NCBI GenBank assembly: GCA_900073065.1 | Contig: FJOG01000034.1 | Coordinates: forward strand, 242,524-306,523 | Reading direction: 5' to 3' | Source: Phialocephala subalpina | Lineage: Eukaryota > Ascomycota > Leotiomycetes > Helotiales > Mollisiaceae | DNA: 64,000 nt | In this document: positions 1-10,987 of the stretch, in pieces | How the letters are laid out: the number at the start of each line of letters is the position of its first letter | Numbering within the stretch: the stretch's first letter is position 1 | Position numbers and translations under genes: made by a program | The notes under the pieces: model-generated | Told to the model about the DNA's origin: nothing | What the model saw: the letters and a program-made list of their open reading frames with translations, nothing else | Database searches by the model: none

Positions 1-380
1 TTTTTTTTTTAATTATTAAATTTAAATGAATTTTGATTTTCTATTTACTCGAACCCTTATAATAATCACGTGATTTCCAATAGATAAGAATTTAAACACT
101 TTTTTATTTTATATTAAATAATAATATAAAAATTTAATAAAAGAAATTTAAAATAAATATTAATAAAATTCTAAATAAAAAAAATATATAATTATATAAT
201 AATTTTATATTTAATTAAAACAAAAAATAAAAGAAAATATATATTTTATAATATATTTCTTAATAAAAATATATTATTAAAAAAACTTTTATTCTAATAA
301 AATTAATTATTAATAATTATAAAAATAATTTTATTCGATTTTTAGAATTTTTTTATTAGCGTAAATATTTCGCTATTAAA
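1..380. other. A+T-rich block, edge of a RIP-type isochore
   Basis: The first 350 or so bases are almost only A and T with short poly-A and poly-T runs and no credible reading frame. The composition changes over about 60 bases into normal sequence near 380. This matches the other A+T blocks in the window. The block probably continues beyond the left end. Confidence 0.7.
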
Positions 381-643
381 GAAAGGAGTAATTTCAAGGT
401 TAATCGATTATTAATTCTAGAAATTATAAATGCCTTAATACTTAGGCTTATATCTTGAGGGGTCTTCGACTTTAATACAAAGCCATGTATATTAAGAGAT
501 AATCTGTTCTGCCTGAGAAGTAAAGTAATACATTTTCCTACTATAATATTCATACAATTGAGCATGTCCTAAGCATATAGCGACGCTGTCCATATCACCA
601 ACGGCTCCATTATATATTACGCGCACACATGCATCAACAAGGA

Positions 644-1474
644 CTACCCAGATATCAAACTGCAGATTGCTGAAACACCAGATATAACGCCCTCAGCAAT
701 CTCTGGGAGGGGGATGGCGCCTAGCGCGCTCTGGATACCGCCGATGAAACTATTGCAATCAAAGCCTGATGGTTCTTCTGCGGAGCCCGATAAGCTCATC
801 TGGGCCTTTACGTCCGAACTTGCGTCAAACAAAGTGACTTGTATAAAATTGGCGAGGGTACAGTGAGCACTATTAAATAGATTAGCCAATAGGCTCTTTT
901 TTAAATCGGATATTCCAAAATACTTACAATGAGACATCCGTGCAACTGAGAGCAGTGGGAGCATCCTCACGCTTCGATGGATTTAATGGTTGGGGGCTGT
1001 TGGCGCACTCTTCTCCATGAACTGTTGTGCACTGCTTTGACTGAAGCATCGCGGTATTGACGGCATTCAAAAGTAGTTGTAACACATTGTTGTCGCCGTC
1101 GATAGTGCCGCTCATTTTAATAGTGGCAGTTCCGTCATCGGTGAAGCCCCCGCTCACAGTCACGAACGTGAAGCTCTGAGGGGATCCAGAGTCGCAACCT
1201 GTAGCGGAACAAACTGGTTGTATAAACTTCGATAGAAAAGTGCTAGCGTCTTGGTCCCCAATGTCAAACTGCGGGCCTGTAAGCCAAAGGATATTCATAA
1301 AAGAATTAGACAGAGATATCAGGATCAGCTTACCGAATTGCTTCCCAACTCAACTTGTAAGTGTAATGTTGAATTGTCTCTCTCTATAATACTCGTCGAA
1401 GCAGGGCCGTCGTATGGCAGAGCGACGGATAAGGCGATAAGAGAGGCTAACAATGCGTTCTTGAAGAGTGCCAT
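644..1474 (-). CDS. Small secreted protein with eight cysteines, family not recognised
   Basis: Three exons read cleanly on the minus strand: 1474-1334, 1268-928 and 869-644, giving 235 residues. The introns (1269-1333 and 870-927) have GTAAGC/GTAAGT donors, CAG/TAG acceptors and compatible phases (0, then 2). The first exon starts MALFKNALLASLIALSVALP, a clear signal peptide, so the product is probably secreted. The mature part has eight cysteines, including a CSATGC pair, and ends in a hydrophobic Gly/Ile/Ser-rich tail. I recognise no domain. Size, secretion signal and position beside an A+T block fit an effector-like secreted protein, but this is inference from context only. The ATG at 1474 is chosen because it alone supplies the signal peptide and joins in phase. 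Confidence 0.75.
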
Positions 1475-3412
1475 GATGTTATTCGTTAATGTTTCTTTGT
1501 TCGGTGTAAGACTCGAAAGATTAGGAAATGCGCAGGTTGGTTTGGAGATGTTAAGTCGAGTGGCCTTGTAGAACTTGTTGTGATTCTAATCGAGGGCAGT
1601 CCAAATTATTTATACCTTTGGTAAGTCTTGTTTTGATTCAGCTCCCTTCTTGGTTAATAATTTCCCGCATGTCCTGAAGTTCTCTGTGGCTATGTGTCAG
1701 CTGGAGTTATACGTGAAATAGCTTGGCAACGCCGAGACATCAATCTGAAAATAGACTTAATTAAAGATAATAGAGGTGCAAATGCTTTTGCATACACATT
1801 GCAAACCTGATAGCAAGGATCACCTCATCCCCCTCAAAGTGTGTATTAAAACGAGCTGAATAAACTTGAAGATGGGCTTATGTCATATTCCATGAAACGA
1901 AGCGAAATGCCCATGCCCTGAAACAATACCTTGATACAATGCCTTCGAATTTCCGGAATCGATTGAAATGGCGACAGGCCACAAGGCATCAACAGGCATC
2001 AACACCTACGGCACGCATAGCTCCGACGCCGTTGGAAGGCAGTGCAAAATCACCAACGAACTAAGTGTTACTAGAGCCGCTCAAGCAACTCAGAAAGCCC
2101 CCGGCCTAGATTGGATAAACTTTCGGGCCGTCCGACTTCCGTCATGGCATGAAGGTTGGATTGCGATCCTGGCAAGGCAATGTGTTCGTTCGGCTGGTGA
2201 TACATGAAGGATGCGGGATCCGCATACCCAGAAGGCCGCCCGAGAGATTTTGCTTCAAAAACCGGGCCTACCATCTTCAGAATATAGCCTTGTCAAAGCT
2301 TATCGAGTGATCGGCTTGCCGAACTACTAAAATATCAAGGTGTTCAGACCTATTCAATTATAGGCATCAGATTCTGGGGAATATGCAACGAATGCTTGTG
2401 TTTCCTGTCATAGGGGCACACTGTAACACTACTGATTTTCTCTGATAATATTGCGAATTCTATATTCTAGAGTCTGAGATGTTAAGCAGATTGGCGCATC
2501 ACTTTCACAGCGGCTATCTTTTAAGTTTCACAGAATAGTGCACTTAGATCACCCCTTTCGTCCGGAGGGGGAGCGCTGCGTGGATGTCTTCTCATGAGCA
2601 GCCATCCTCCCTCATCTTCAGAATCATCGCATCCTCTTTCAGCGTCCATCAAACACGCTTTATCCAAGGCCGTAAAGGATTCCGCAACGACTCCTTCAAC
2701 CTTGTGCAAACATATAATACGATTGATACCTCTCCGAGCCGTGTGCGGGTATACTGTAATAATACCCGAAAATATGACACATCGAGACTTCCCAATTAAG
2801 CCTATCCGGATAACTTCCCAAGCCTTAACGATCCTGGATTTACAATCCGCGAACTGTTTCTTGAGTCCTGACAATTGCTTCCTCGGCGCCTGCACAGTAG
2901 TGGTTTTGATCCTTGATATTCTGCGACATCTTCGAATAGGCCTCTCGATCCTTCGCGCACAGACAAACTTGCGACATCTTCGAATAAGCCTCTTGATCCT
3001 TCGCGCACAGACAACTTGTGAGATCTTACCACGGGTTCTGCTCCCCTTAATCTCTTCTGAGCATGGGGATAGCTTGCAACTGACTACCTTTGTGGCTAAA
3101 GGGAATACAAAGTCAAGCTATGAAAATAATTGAATTTTCTTTCAATGTGGCAGTCTTTTGCTCGTTGCGAAACACGAGGAAAAAAGCTTTAGAGCCCAAG
3201 ATCTTCGAGGCGTTACTCCGGTTCCCGGGACAACCGCCGACCCAAGCGTAATTATCAAGTGTATTGATTATAATCATAACTCTATGGGTTTTGCTCCAAT
3301 TAACTCGAAACTTGTATCATTAGAAACCTCTTGATCTCGTCGATTGATCTCCGCAATAACACGTCGCAAAATCTCAAAAATTTAGTCTGAAACGATCACT
3401 TGGGCCACTGGA
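1475..3412. other. Intergenic stretch without a supported gene
   Basis: Normal base composition, but no frame here shows a recognisable domain, signal peptide or consistent intron chain. The longest frame (2594-3133, plus) is low in information content and includes a 48-bp tandem repeat, so I do not call it a gene. Confidence 0.5.
2923..3016. repeat. Two-copy 48-bp tandem repeat
   Basis: The block starting GCGACATCTTCGAATA at 2923 recurs at 2971, a period of 48 bp. The copies differ by one G/A change, one C/T change and a 1-bp deletion. It is in frame in the plus-strand reading frame, where it gives the repeated peptide LRHLRI-LILRAQT. The role is unknown. Confidence 0.7.
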
Positions 3413-3799
3413 GTCGAGCTTGCAATCAACGCATATAAAGCCGAATATACTGAGAAGAGACGAAGGTCTTTGCGTGCAGTTAGAAAGTAATATAATGTAT
3501 CTTGGGTGACAGTTCGAGATCGCATATAAGGTGCTAAGTCGCGGGAGCTCTTTACACAAGTTCGACAGCGAATATTGCCTGCCGAAGAAGATGTGCTTAA
3601 AGAATACTGTCTATTACTGGAGAAATGGGGGTGTCCTGCACAGGTTAATCAGTTGAAACAAATGGCAGAAGAGCTTCTTAAAGCAAAGGGAGATACGAAC
3701 TCAATTGGAAAGAACTGGCCTAGTACTTTCTTGAAACGCTACCCTCTGCTCAAATCAGTGTTTTTAACCTCACGTGAGCTGCTCAGGCTGCTCGACTGA
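3413..3799 (+). pseudogene. Relic of a pogo/Fot1-type transposase, DNA-binding part only
   Basis: One frame (second codon position of 3422 onward) reads as the N-terminal helix-turn-helix and CENP-B-type DNA-binding region of pogo-family transposases. A first motif YKAEYTEKRRSLRAV is followed by NVSWVTVRDRI and then LPAEEDVLKEYCLLLEKWG and [17 protein letters not shown]. Two in-frame TAA stops (3488-3490 and 3527-3529) stand where related proteins have Gln, so both are explained by CAA to TAA, the classic RIP change. The DDE catalytic domain is absent; homology ends at about 3760 in unrelated sequence. It is non-functional. Its DNA-binding part resembles, but is not a direct copy of, the element at 42.4-44.2 kb. 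Confidence 0.8.
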
Positions 3800-4053
3800 G
3801 CCGAAGGTGAGCCGAGGGTGATTAGCGCCTGAGCGAGAGCGGCAAGCTTACTAACCCTGTGCGATGCACAGGAAAGAGAGAATTGATTCATGATACCCAA
3901 GTATTCAATGTTGAAGTTCGTCCACGTGACCGTGACTCACCGGGGTAGAGGTTCAGGGGCTTAGTTCGCCAACCGAAGCTCAGAACAGTTCAAATTTGAA
4001 TGTGATCCGGTCATCTTCCAACTTCCAAAACTAGAAGTTCTTATTCCCAAACT

Positions 4054-5037
4054 ATGCGCAAAATTGAAAGTCAACCAAATCTCCCTTCCAAGATGCCTGG
4101 CGAGAAATTGAAGCTGGTCAAGATCGACTCTGCGCTCGTCGCAGCGAACGAAGAAAACTACAACTCGAACTTCCACACCGAAGCTGAGGCACCAGGAGAA
4201 TTCATACCAACAGAAGTCCCACAATCTTTCGAGCGCTGGTTGCCTCTCATCGTAAGATCGCAGAACATACCTCTAGAACGCGTCCAGACCATCACCCTCA
4301 CGAATGCGCAAGCACAACTCATCATCGATGCATCGCGAAGCTCACTTCATACCCGTGAGCTGAGTCGCATTTATGCCGAAGAACTAGAGGAACTTGCTTC
4401 ATTATTTCAATCACTCTTATTCCCGGCCCAGGGGCTGTTCTTGAGGCTCGATGCTTGCTCGCCGAAAGATGGCGTTCGTGGGGTGAGCCCGTTGAAGACG
4501 ACGAAGGACATTGTGCTGAGACTAACAACATCGCATCGAGCTACGAATTCAATTCTAAGGTGCATGGAGAGGGGTGAGGAAGTCTACTTATTCTTCTTAC
4601 CTTTCGATGAGCATATGAGGACGGAGAAGGAGTACAGAGTGTTTTGCGCCCCACCAGATGGGAGGGTCACCTGCATCAGTCAGTACAGGTGGCACAAGCC
4701 AAACCTTTTCGCCGCCCACTCCGAAGACGACATCGCGGCCATCATGGAAGATATCAAAAAAGCTGCTCTTGCATATCACAACGAGATATTGGTTGGGTTG
4801 AATATAGGAAGAGATGGTGAGATGGACAGGTTGTTACTTGAGCAGGGATTCACCTTTGATATCATGTTTGATGAAGGGAGTGGCGAGTGCAAGCTGATTG
4901 AACTCAACAGCTTCGGCGCAAGATCTGGATGCGGTTCATGCCTGTTTCACTGGCTGGCGGATTGGGATGTGCTTTATGGGAAGACAAAAGCGGAAGGAGC
5001 AGAAGCTAATGAGATAGAATTGCGAATCACGACTTAA
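4054..5037 (+). CDS. Cdc123/D123-like protein
   Basis: A single uninterrupted exon encodes 327 residues. Cdc123/D123 family signatures are visible: FLRLDACSPKDG (about residues 129-140), EYRVFCAPPDGRVTCISQY (about 192-210) and a C-terminal LIELNSFGARSGCGSCLFHW (about 286-305). In yeast and mammals, Cdc123 is an ATP-grasp-fold protein that helps assemble the eIF2 translation initiation complex. This copy is diverged: the usual Asn-Pro-Phe stretch near the C-terminus reads Asn-Ser-Phe. It may therefore be one of the accessory D123-like paralogues common in filamentous fungi rather than the essential orthologue. An internal Met at 4093 is an alternative start. There is no neighbour relationship that suggests a pathway. 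Confidence 0.85.
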   Translation: MRKIESQPNLPSKMPGEKLKLVKIDSALVAANEENYNSNFHTEAEAPGEFIPTEVPQSFERWLPLIVRSQNIPLERVQTITLTNAQAQLIIDASRSSLHTRELSRIYAEELEELASLFQSLLFPAQGLFLRLDACSPKDGVRGVSPLKTTKDIVLRLTTSHRATNSILRCMERGEEVYLFFLPFDEHMRTEKEYRVFCAPPDGRVTCISQYRWHKPNLFAAHSEDDIAAIMEDIKKAALAYHNEILVGLNIGRDGEMDRLLLEQGFTFDIMFDEGSGECKLIELNSFGARSGCGSCLFHWLADWDVLYGKTKAEGAEANEIELRITT

Positions 5038-6055
5038 TTTTACAGGAATGATTTCCAATCTCCTCTTGGTCCACTACGCTGACCCAATTTAATAGACACT
5101 TCTTTTATTTCTTTGGTCTCAGCATATGCCAGGCTCATAACCAGATGTTCTCAGGCAAAGTGCTTCATTAACCATGAGGACAGAAGAGATCCCACATAAG
5201 GTGGGAGCCTCTGAGCCGAAGTACAAGCAGTCTGAAAGAACTGTAGGAGCTGCGGGCTACTGCAGGTCTCAGACAAGGAAGATTCCAGAGTTAACACGTG
5301 AGTTACACGTGACTATAGAACAACATTATTGCATCCCCAAAATTAAGGAGCTTAAACAAGTGGTACCTATGTCAAAAGTAAGCGAGTGTAAAATTTAGCA
5401 GCGCATGCCAATCACTTTCTTCTCCAATTTGATTTGCACTTCATATGTGTATAAAGCGTAATACGAGCTTTCTATTTTGCTTTCACTCGTTCTTTCACCC
5501 TTCCTTTCACACTATTTTGAGGTTATCTATTTTTCAGCCATAGTTTGTTGCGGCTCTATTTCAAAAAGCCTTCAAAGCCGACTTTTGGACATAGTCTCTC
5601 ATTAGTCAGTTTATCGTTAACTCGAAGGTAGATCCCAATAACTACTCTCTTCCTATTCATTCTTTGTGATTGCATATAGGAAGCTGTAATACGAGTGGAA
5701 GCAGTGACATCGGCTCTTGAAAAGTTCCATTCAGTTGATAAAGCCTTTTAACCCGGCGAGCTACAGCTGGGCTGCTTCTCTGGCTTTGTTCCATTGAGTG
5801 CATGAAGCCGTATCTTATGGACACATTGATCTATTTTCTCAAAAGGACGCGCTTTGTAGTAATTATCTCGTTGCCCTTATAATGCCCCCACCAGTCACTC
5901 TTCCCTGCTCTGATCTGCAATCCTGGTTTCAGGACCATTGCTAGATCACTTGCCACATACTGGATCTGAACTTCTCACAATTTGTCCGCTTCGTCAAGTC
6001 AAGATCTCCACCTGCGACGACTTCTAGTCTTGAATTCGATCCCCCGCCAAACTAC
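5038..6055. promoter_or_regulatory. Gene-free stretch, probable upstream region of the NLR gene
   Basis: No supported gene. The part from about 5400 has pyrimidine-rich runs and ends at the ATG at 6056. It probably holds the 3' end of the D123-like transcript and the promoter and leader of the NLR gene. I see no definite promoter motif. Confidence 0.35.
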
Positions 6056-9000
6056 ATGGCAGATGAAGAAGAATCTTGGCCTCCCTTCTCCAATCGATCC
6101 GCCCTTCCTTCAATAACCGAGTACTCAAGCCGGGGACTCTTCAACTTGGGACGTAACGCTGGCTCCTCATCCAATGCCCCCGAAGGTTCTTCATCATCAT
6201 CCTCCAAGACCGGTGGCAAGCAAAATGTACCTAATGCTCCGGAGGTAGACCGCATCATTGAATTCACCTCCGGGGTCAATCTGAACGAGAAAGCATCCCA
6301 ACACAACCCCTTTGCTGTGGATATAGTTGCTATCCATGGCCTTATGGGGAACTTACGTACTACATGGGAGTCGGATGATGGCGTCCTTTGGCTTAGGGAC
6401 CTCTTACCGAAAGATCTTCCAAGAGCACGTGTGTTCTCTTATGGATACAACGCAGAGGTTTTCAATACTCTCGGAACTGCACGATGGAACGCCTATGCTC
6501 GGGAAATGCTGAATATCCTCAAGACTGAGCTGAAGATCTCGAATACTGGATCTGAGGTATGGGAAAACTGTTTCTTGTGCATGAGTAACCGGCTGACTAC
6601 GTTCTGAGCAGAAGCCTCACCGACCTATCATCTTCATTTGCCATAGCATGGGTGGCATTCTGGCTAAGAAGGTAGGCACATCCAAACTTTTCGACGTGAA
6701 ATTGACTGATTCTCAAAAGGCTCTCGTTACGGCTTGCCTCTCTAGGCACGACTCGGGAGAAATCGCGGATGCAATAACAGGTCTTCTGTTCTTCGCTACT
6801 CCACGTCGCGGCACGGATGTAGCCGATCTTGCTGCAATGTTGGTCAATATCGTGAGAATTGCGCATAAAGTCAATCCTTTCCTTCCATGTATGTTGTCCC
6901 TTTATGCCTCCCAGAAAGAACTGGCGCTGACCTGCATGAAACATAGCGATTCGGCGGGACCTCATCCAAAGCCTAGAAGCCAATTCGAGGGAGCTCACAG
7001 ACTTGAGTAGTGACTCGATCCAACAGTTCAATAACAAGAAGATTGCATCATTCTGGGAAACAGAGAAATTGCGCGAGTTCGGAGTCACAGACGTGGTAAG
7101 ATCCACAAAAGCCTTGAGGTTGGAGCTCGAAACTGATCAACACGAAATAGATTGTCAAAGAGTGGAGTGCCCTCATGAGTATTCCAGGCGAGCTCAACAG
7201 ACCAATGACTGGCGATAACCACACAAGCATTTGTCGTTTCAAGGCAGTGGACTCCAGATATAAGCAAGTGTTGGATGTTCTTCAGACTTTCGCCAGGGCA
7301 GCTACAAGTAGTTAGTGGTCACTAAGCCCTAACTTTGGAGCCGTTATTAATTCATAATGCTAGTGAGAGATCAAGCAAGGATTGCAGAATACACGAAAGG
7401 TGCGAATAACAAGGCCTATTGAATATGTATTGGGACTGAATTAATTAGACTGTCTTGCGTCTCTTTACTTCGCGGAATTCTCAAAACGAAGACGTAAGGT
7501 TCAGTTCATAGTCTGTCCTATAGGGGCCACAATTTTCAGTTTTTCCCAATTACAAGTGAGAGGAAGGCTAACGACAAGATTATTAGTCGACGTGCGCCCC
7601 GCTCATCCGAACACCTGTCGATGGGTACTTTCACACCAATACTTCGAGACGTGGCGAAGTACCAACAACCATCTTTTATGGATCAAGGGAAAGCCAGGAG
7701 CGGGGAAGTCCACCTTATTGGCTTGGGTCTACACATACTCAAAAGGTAGAATCATCGCGCCATACTCCACCCCTTTCAATCTCTCTGTGTCTCGTTAAAC
7801 TCCGAGCCTCTACGACCATCAATACTGAGGGAACTTACAGGTCAGGCCCAGGAGAATGACTTGGCTCTGGAATTCTTCTTCCACGCTCGGGGTGCTCCCC
7901 TGCAAAAGACAGGTTTGGGAATGTTTCGCTGTCTTTTGCATCAACTATGCTGCGCCGATTCATCTACTTTATCGAACGTTACCTCGATCTTTGCCGAGAA
8001 AACAGACACGCAAGGAAAGGTCGAGGTGAAATGGGACTGGCATGAGGAAGAGCTCAAGCAGATATTCACACAGCTTCTGGTTAAAGTCGCTTCCAGAAAG
8101 CAGATAACTGTCTTTATCGATGCTCTGGATGAGGCAGGTTCCGAAAACGCGAAGAGACTTGTGGAGTATTTTAACGCTTTGAGCGCTGAAATAGTGATGA
8201 GGAAGGCATCCGCAAAGATTTGCATCTCATGTCGTCACTATCCAATCCTCACTCTCAAGGTGTCCCTCGACATTCATGTTGAACAGGAGAATCATGGCGA
8301 TATCGAATCCTACGTTCACCACGAGCTGTTCAAACTCGCACATATCTCAAACCGCCTGATTGAGCCCCTAGAATGCGAAGCCTTCTCCAAAGACATTACT
8401 AGAAGAGCGCTGGGCGTTTTTCAATGGGGTAAGTGACTTTAAACCCTGAACTACGCGCGAACATGTGACTGATCAAGGTGTTCACAGCATGGCTTACGGT
8501 TCGTATTGTCGTTGATCTCATCCAAGATGGTAATCTGTGTCGAGTGTTGAAAAGCGCTTGAAGGCTACACCTCCTGAGCTGGATGAGATTTATGACAATA
8601 TTCTCAAGAATATCATACGTCCCGAGAACCGACCTCGAACTTTGCTCTTGTTCCAGTGGATTTTGTTCTCAGAGCGGCCGCTTTCTGTGACGGAATTGCA
8701 CTGGGCAACAGCCTGCGATATTGACAAACAATCATCGATCTCCCAGGTCCAAGATCAACCGCTCAATGAAGACGTCATTGACAGCACCAGGCTAATTAAC
8801 AGCCTGTCTGGTGGACTGGTCGAAGTAGAACGAGGAGGTAGCATCCAGTTTATTCACGAATCGGTTCGCGAGTATATTCGAGACACGGGCCTCAAGTTTT
8901 TGCTGCAAGAGTGCAACAGAGGCTATGAACGAACACGAACCACCTTCGAGGTAGACGAGACTTGCATCGGCGAGAGTCAGGCACGACTAGCGAGAGCTTG

Positions 9001-10921
9001 CATCAGGTGTCTTAGACGCAGCTATATCCTCCTTCCAAGGAGTACATATTCGATGTCCCCTGTCGAGGAGCAGAATTGGGTAGCCGACAACGCATTTCCG
9101 AGGCAGGCTACAAACTTTGTACAAGTCTCAAGAGATCCTCTGAATCCATTTCTCCAGTTTCTGAATTATTCTGAGAAGTTCTGGTTTCGACATTCCCGAA
9201 AGGCAGAGCTCGCTGGGATCATTGATCAACATCTCGCAGAACAGTTCGAGCTTGAAAAAAGCCAAGGAAGTTCTGCTTTCCAAACATGGTCTAGAAGGAT
9301 TCGATTGGTCATAGAACGTCTAACCTTCCGACGTCTCTACAAGAACCTATTGGATATCAAGGCTAGTTTGGATCTGTCCGCCACAGTGATCCTATTATTG
9401 GATCACAAGGTCTGCTTTCAAGGGCTCATGAAGTACCCAGACGGAGTTACGATAGGGGGTCTCAATAAGTGGAAGCCACTTCATCATGCCGCATCTTGGG
9501 GCCATTTGAAACTAGTCCAGGCGTTGATACTCGCTGGTGCTGATCAGGACGAGGGAACTTTCAGCACAGCGCACACTTCGATTGATATCGCCGCAATTTA
9601 CAGACACAAAGACATACTTAAGTTTCTGCTGGAGCAAAGGGGGAAATCTAGGGATCAATATCTTGATAGGACGAAGCAGAAACCGAAGTACAATAGAGAA
9701 TCACTCGAAGCCGTTACGAACTACATTTTGGAATGGGGGGCTGCCCTAGCGCTTCCCAAAGGCGATGAGGACCAGGAGGATCCACTGAAGATAGAGCCTT
9801 ACGACACTCCATTGCGCAAAGCAGTTCGCGAAGGAAATTCAAGCATGGTCGAACAACTTTTAGATTGGGGATCCCACCCGGACGCTCAAGGTGGATTATG
9901 TGGTACCTCCATTTCTGATGTTTCCGAAGCCCCTAGGGACACCCGATTGCAATCTTTGCAGGCTCTGCTCGATTACGGCGCTGATCCATTGCATTTCGCA
10001 CACTGCAATTCTTGTTGCTTCGAACCGGAGCATAGCTCAGGAATGATGATCGAAGAGGAAAGATGCAAAACATGGGATGACATCCTTCCAGGACAACACG
10101 GAACTCCGTTGACGATCGTCGTTTCCAAAGGTGATGCCTTCGAAGCTCTTGTAGCGCATCTACTCAATCACTTACCATCTTACGACGTTTCCCAGTTTTC
10201 AGACTACTGCGAGGATACGGTACTATTTGCTGCAGTGCGTGGCAGTCCACGTGCAGTGAATGTACTTCGTTTATGTATCAAAAAGGCTCATGCAGATGTC
10301 AATAGCTATCGCAATTGGATGTTTGGAGAAGTATGTTGGAACCGAGAAGTCACAGGACTGGAGGAGCACTATTACCAGACAGTTCTGCAGGCAGCTACGA
10401 AATTTGGTGATCAGGGGTATGACAACGTCGCATACCTGATTAAAAAAGGTGCCGACGTTAACCTACGTGTCTCTATTAGGAGTTGGGACGACTCATACAA
10501 GGTCAGAGAAGTTGGCGAAGACGAAGGGTTTTGGATGGAGGAAGAATTCGAAGAGAGGCTGAAGATGGCAACTTCTGAGGAGGCTGACCAAGAGCGAGAT
10601 TGGGCTAGTGATGTTGTCTGGGGTCGAACAGCACTCACCAGCGCCGCTGAGCTTGGCGATGACGCGAAAAGGATTGTACGACTTCTCCTCAAAAAGGGAG
10701 CTGATCCTCACTTGCGACGTATGGGTGACTGCCTTACACCTTTACAGATTGCAGAGCGTCTCCCAGGAAATAACGAAGAAGTCGTCCAGATTCTTCGCGA
10801 GGCCATGGCAAATCCAGGAAGTTTTGTTGACGAAGAAGATTCCGCGGGAGAGACGAGCTCGGATAGCAGTGACGAGGAAGAGGACCCAGCGGAGAGGATG
10901 TCAGAGATCGACGAGGAATAG
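6056..10921 (+). CDS. NLR-like protein: SesB-type hydrolase, NACHT and ankyrin repeats, with a frameshift
   Basis: Ten exons join in phase: 6056-6556, 6612-6671, 6720-6888, 6947-7095, 7151-7307, 7364-7399, 7449-7493, 7587-7745, 7841-8428 and 8488-10921. The N-terminal alpha/beta hydrolase domain shows VDIVAIHGLMG, a nucleophile motif FICHSMGG (Ser about 179) and FFATPRRG. A NACHT domain follows with Walker A GKPGAGKST (about 407-415) and Walker B FIDALDEAG (about 517-525). The C-terminal half has ankyrin repeats (for example 9475-9650, 10390-10460, 10615-10790). Fungal proteins of this architecture are linked to non-self recognition and programmed cell death. An extra TG at 8536-8539 breaks the frame: unshifted translation stops at 8559-8561, while removing one TG restores ...DGNLSSVEKRLKATPPEL, typical of the family. 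It may be a recent pseudogene or an assembly error. In-frame coding-like sequence follows the TAG at 10919. Confidence 0.88.
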
Positions 10922-10987
10922 GTGTGGGAAGACGAAGTAGAATTCACTGACCTTATGGACGTTGACTACGATGTTGAAGGGAGTTGA

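Noticed and set aside
2594..3133. 179-residue plus-strand frame
   Set aside because: No recognisable domain, includes a recent 48-bp duplication, and competes with an equally open opposite-strand frame.
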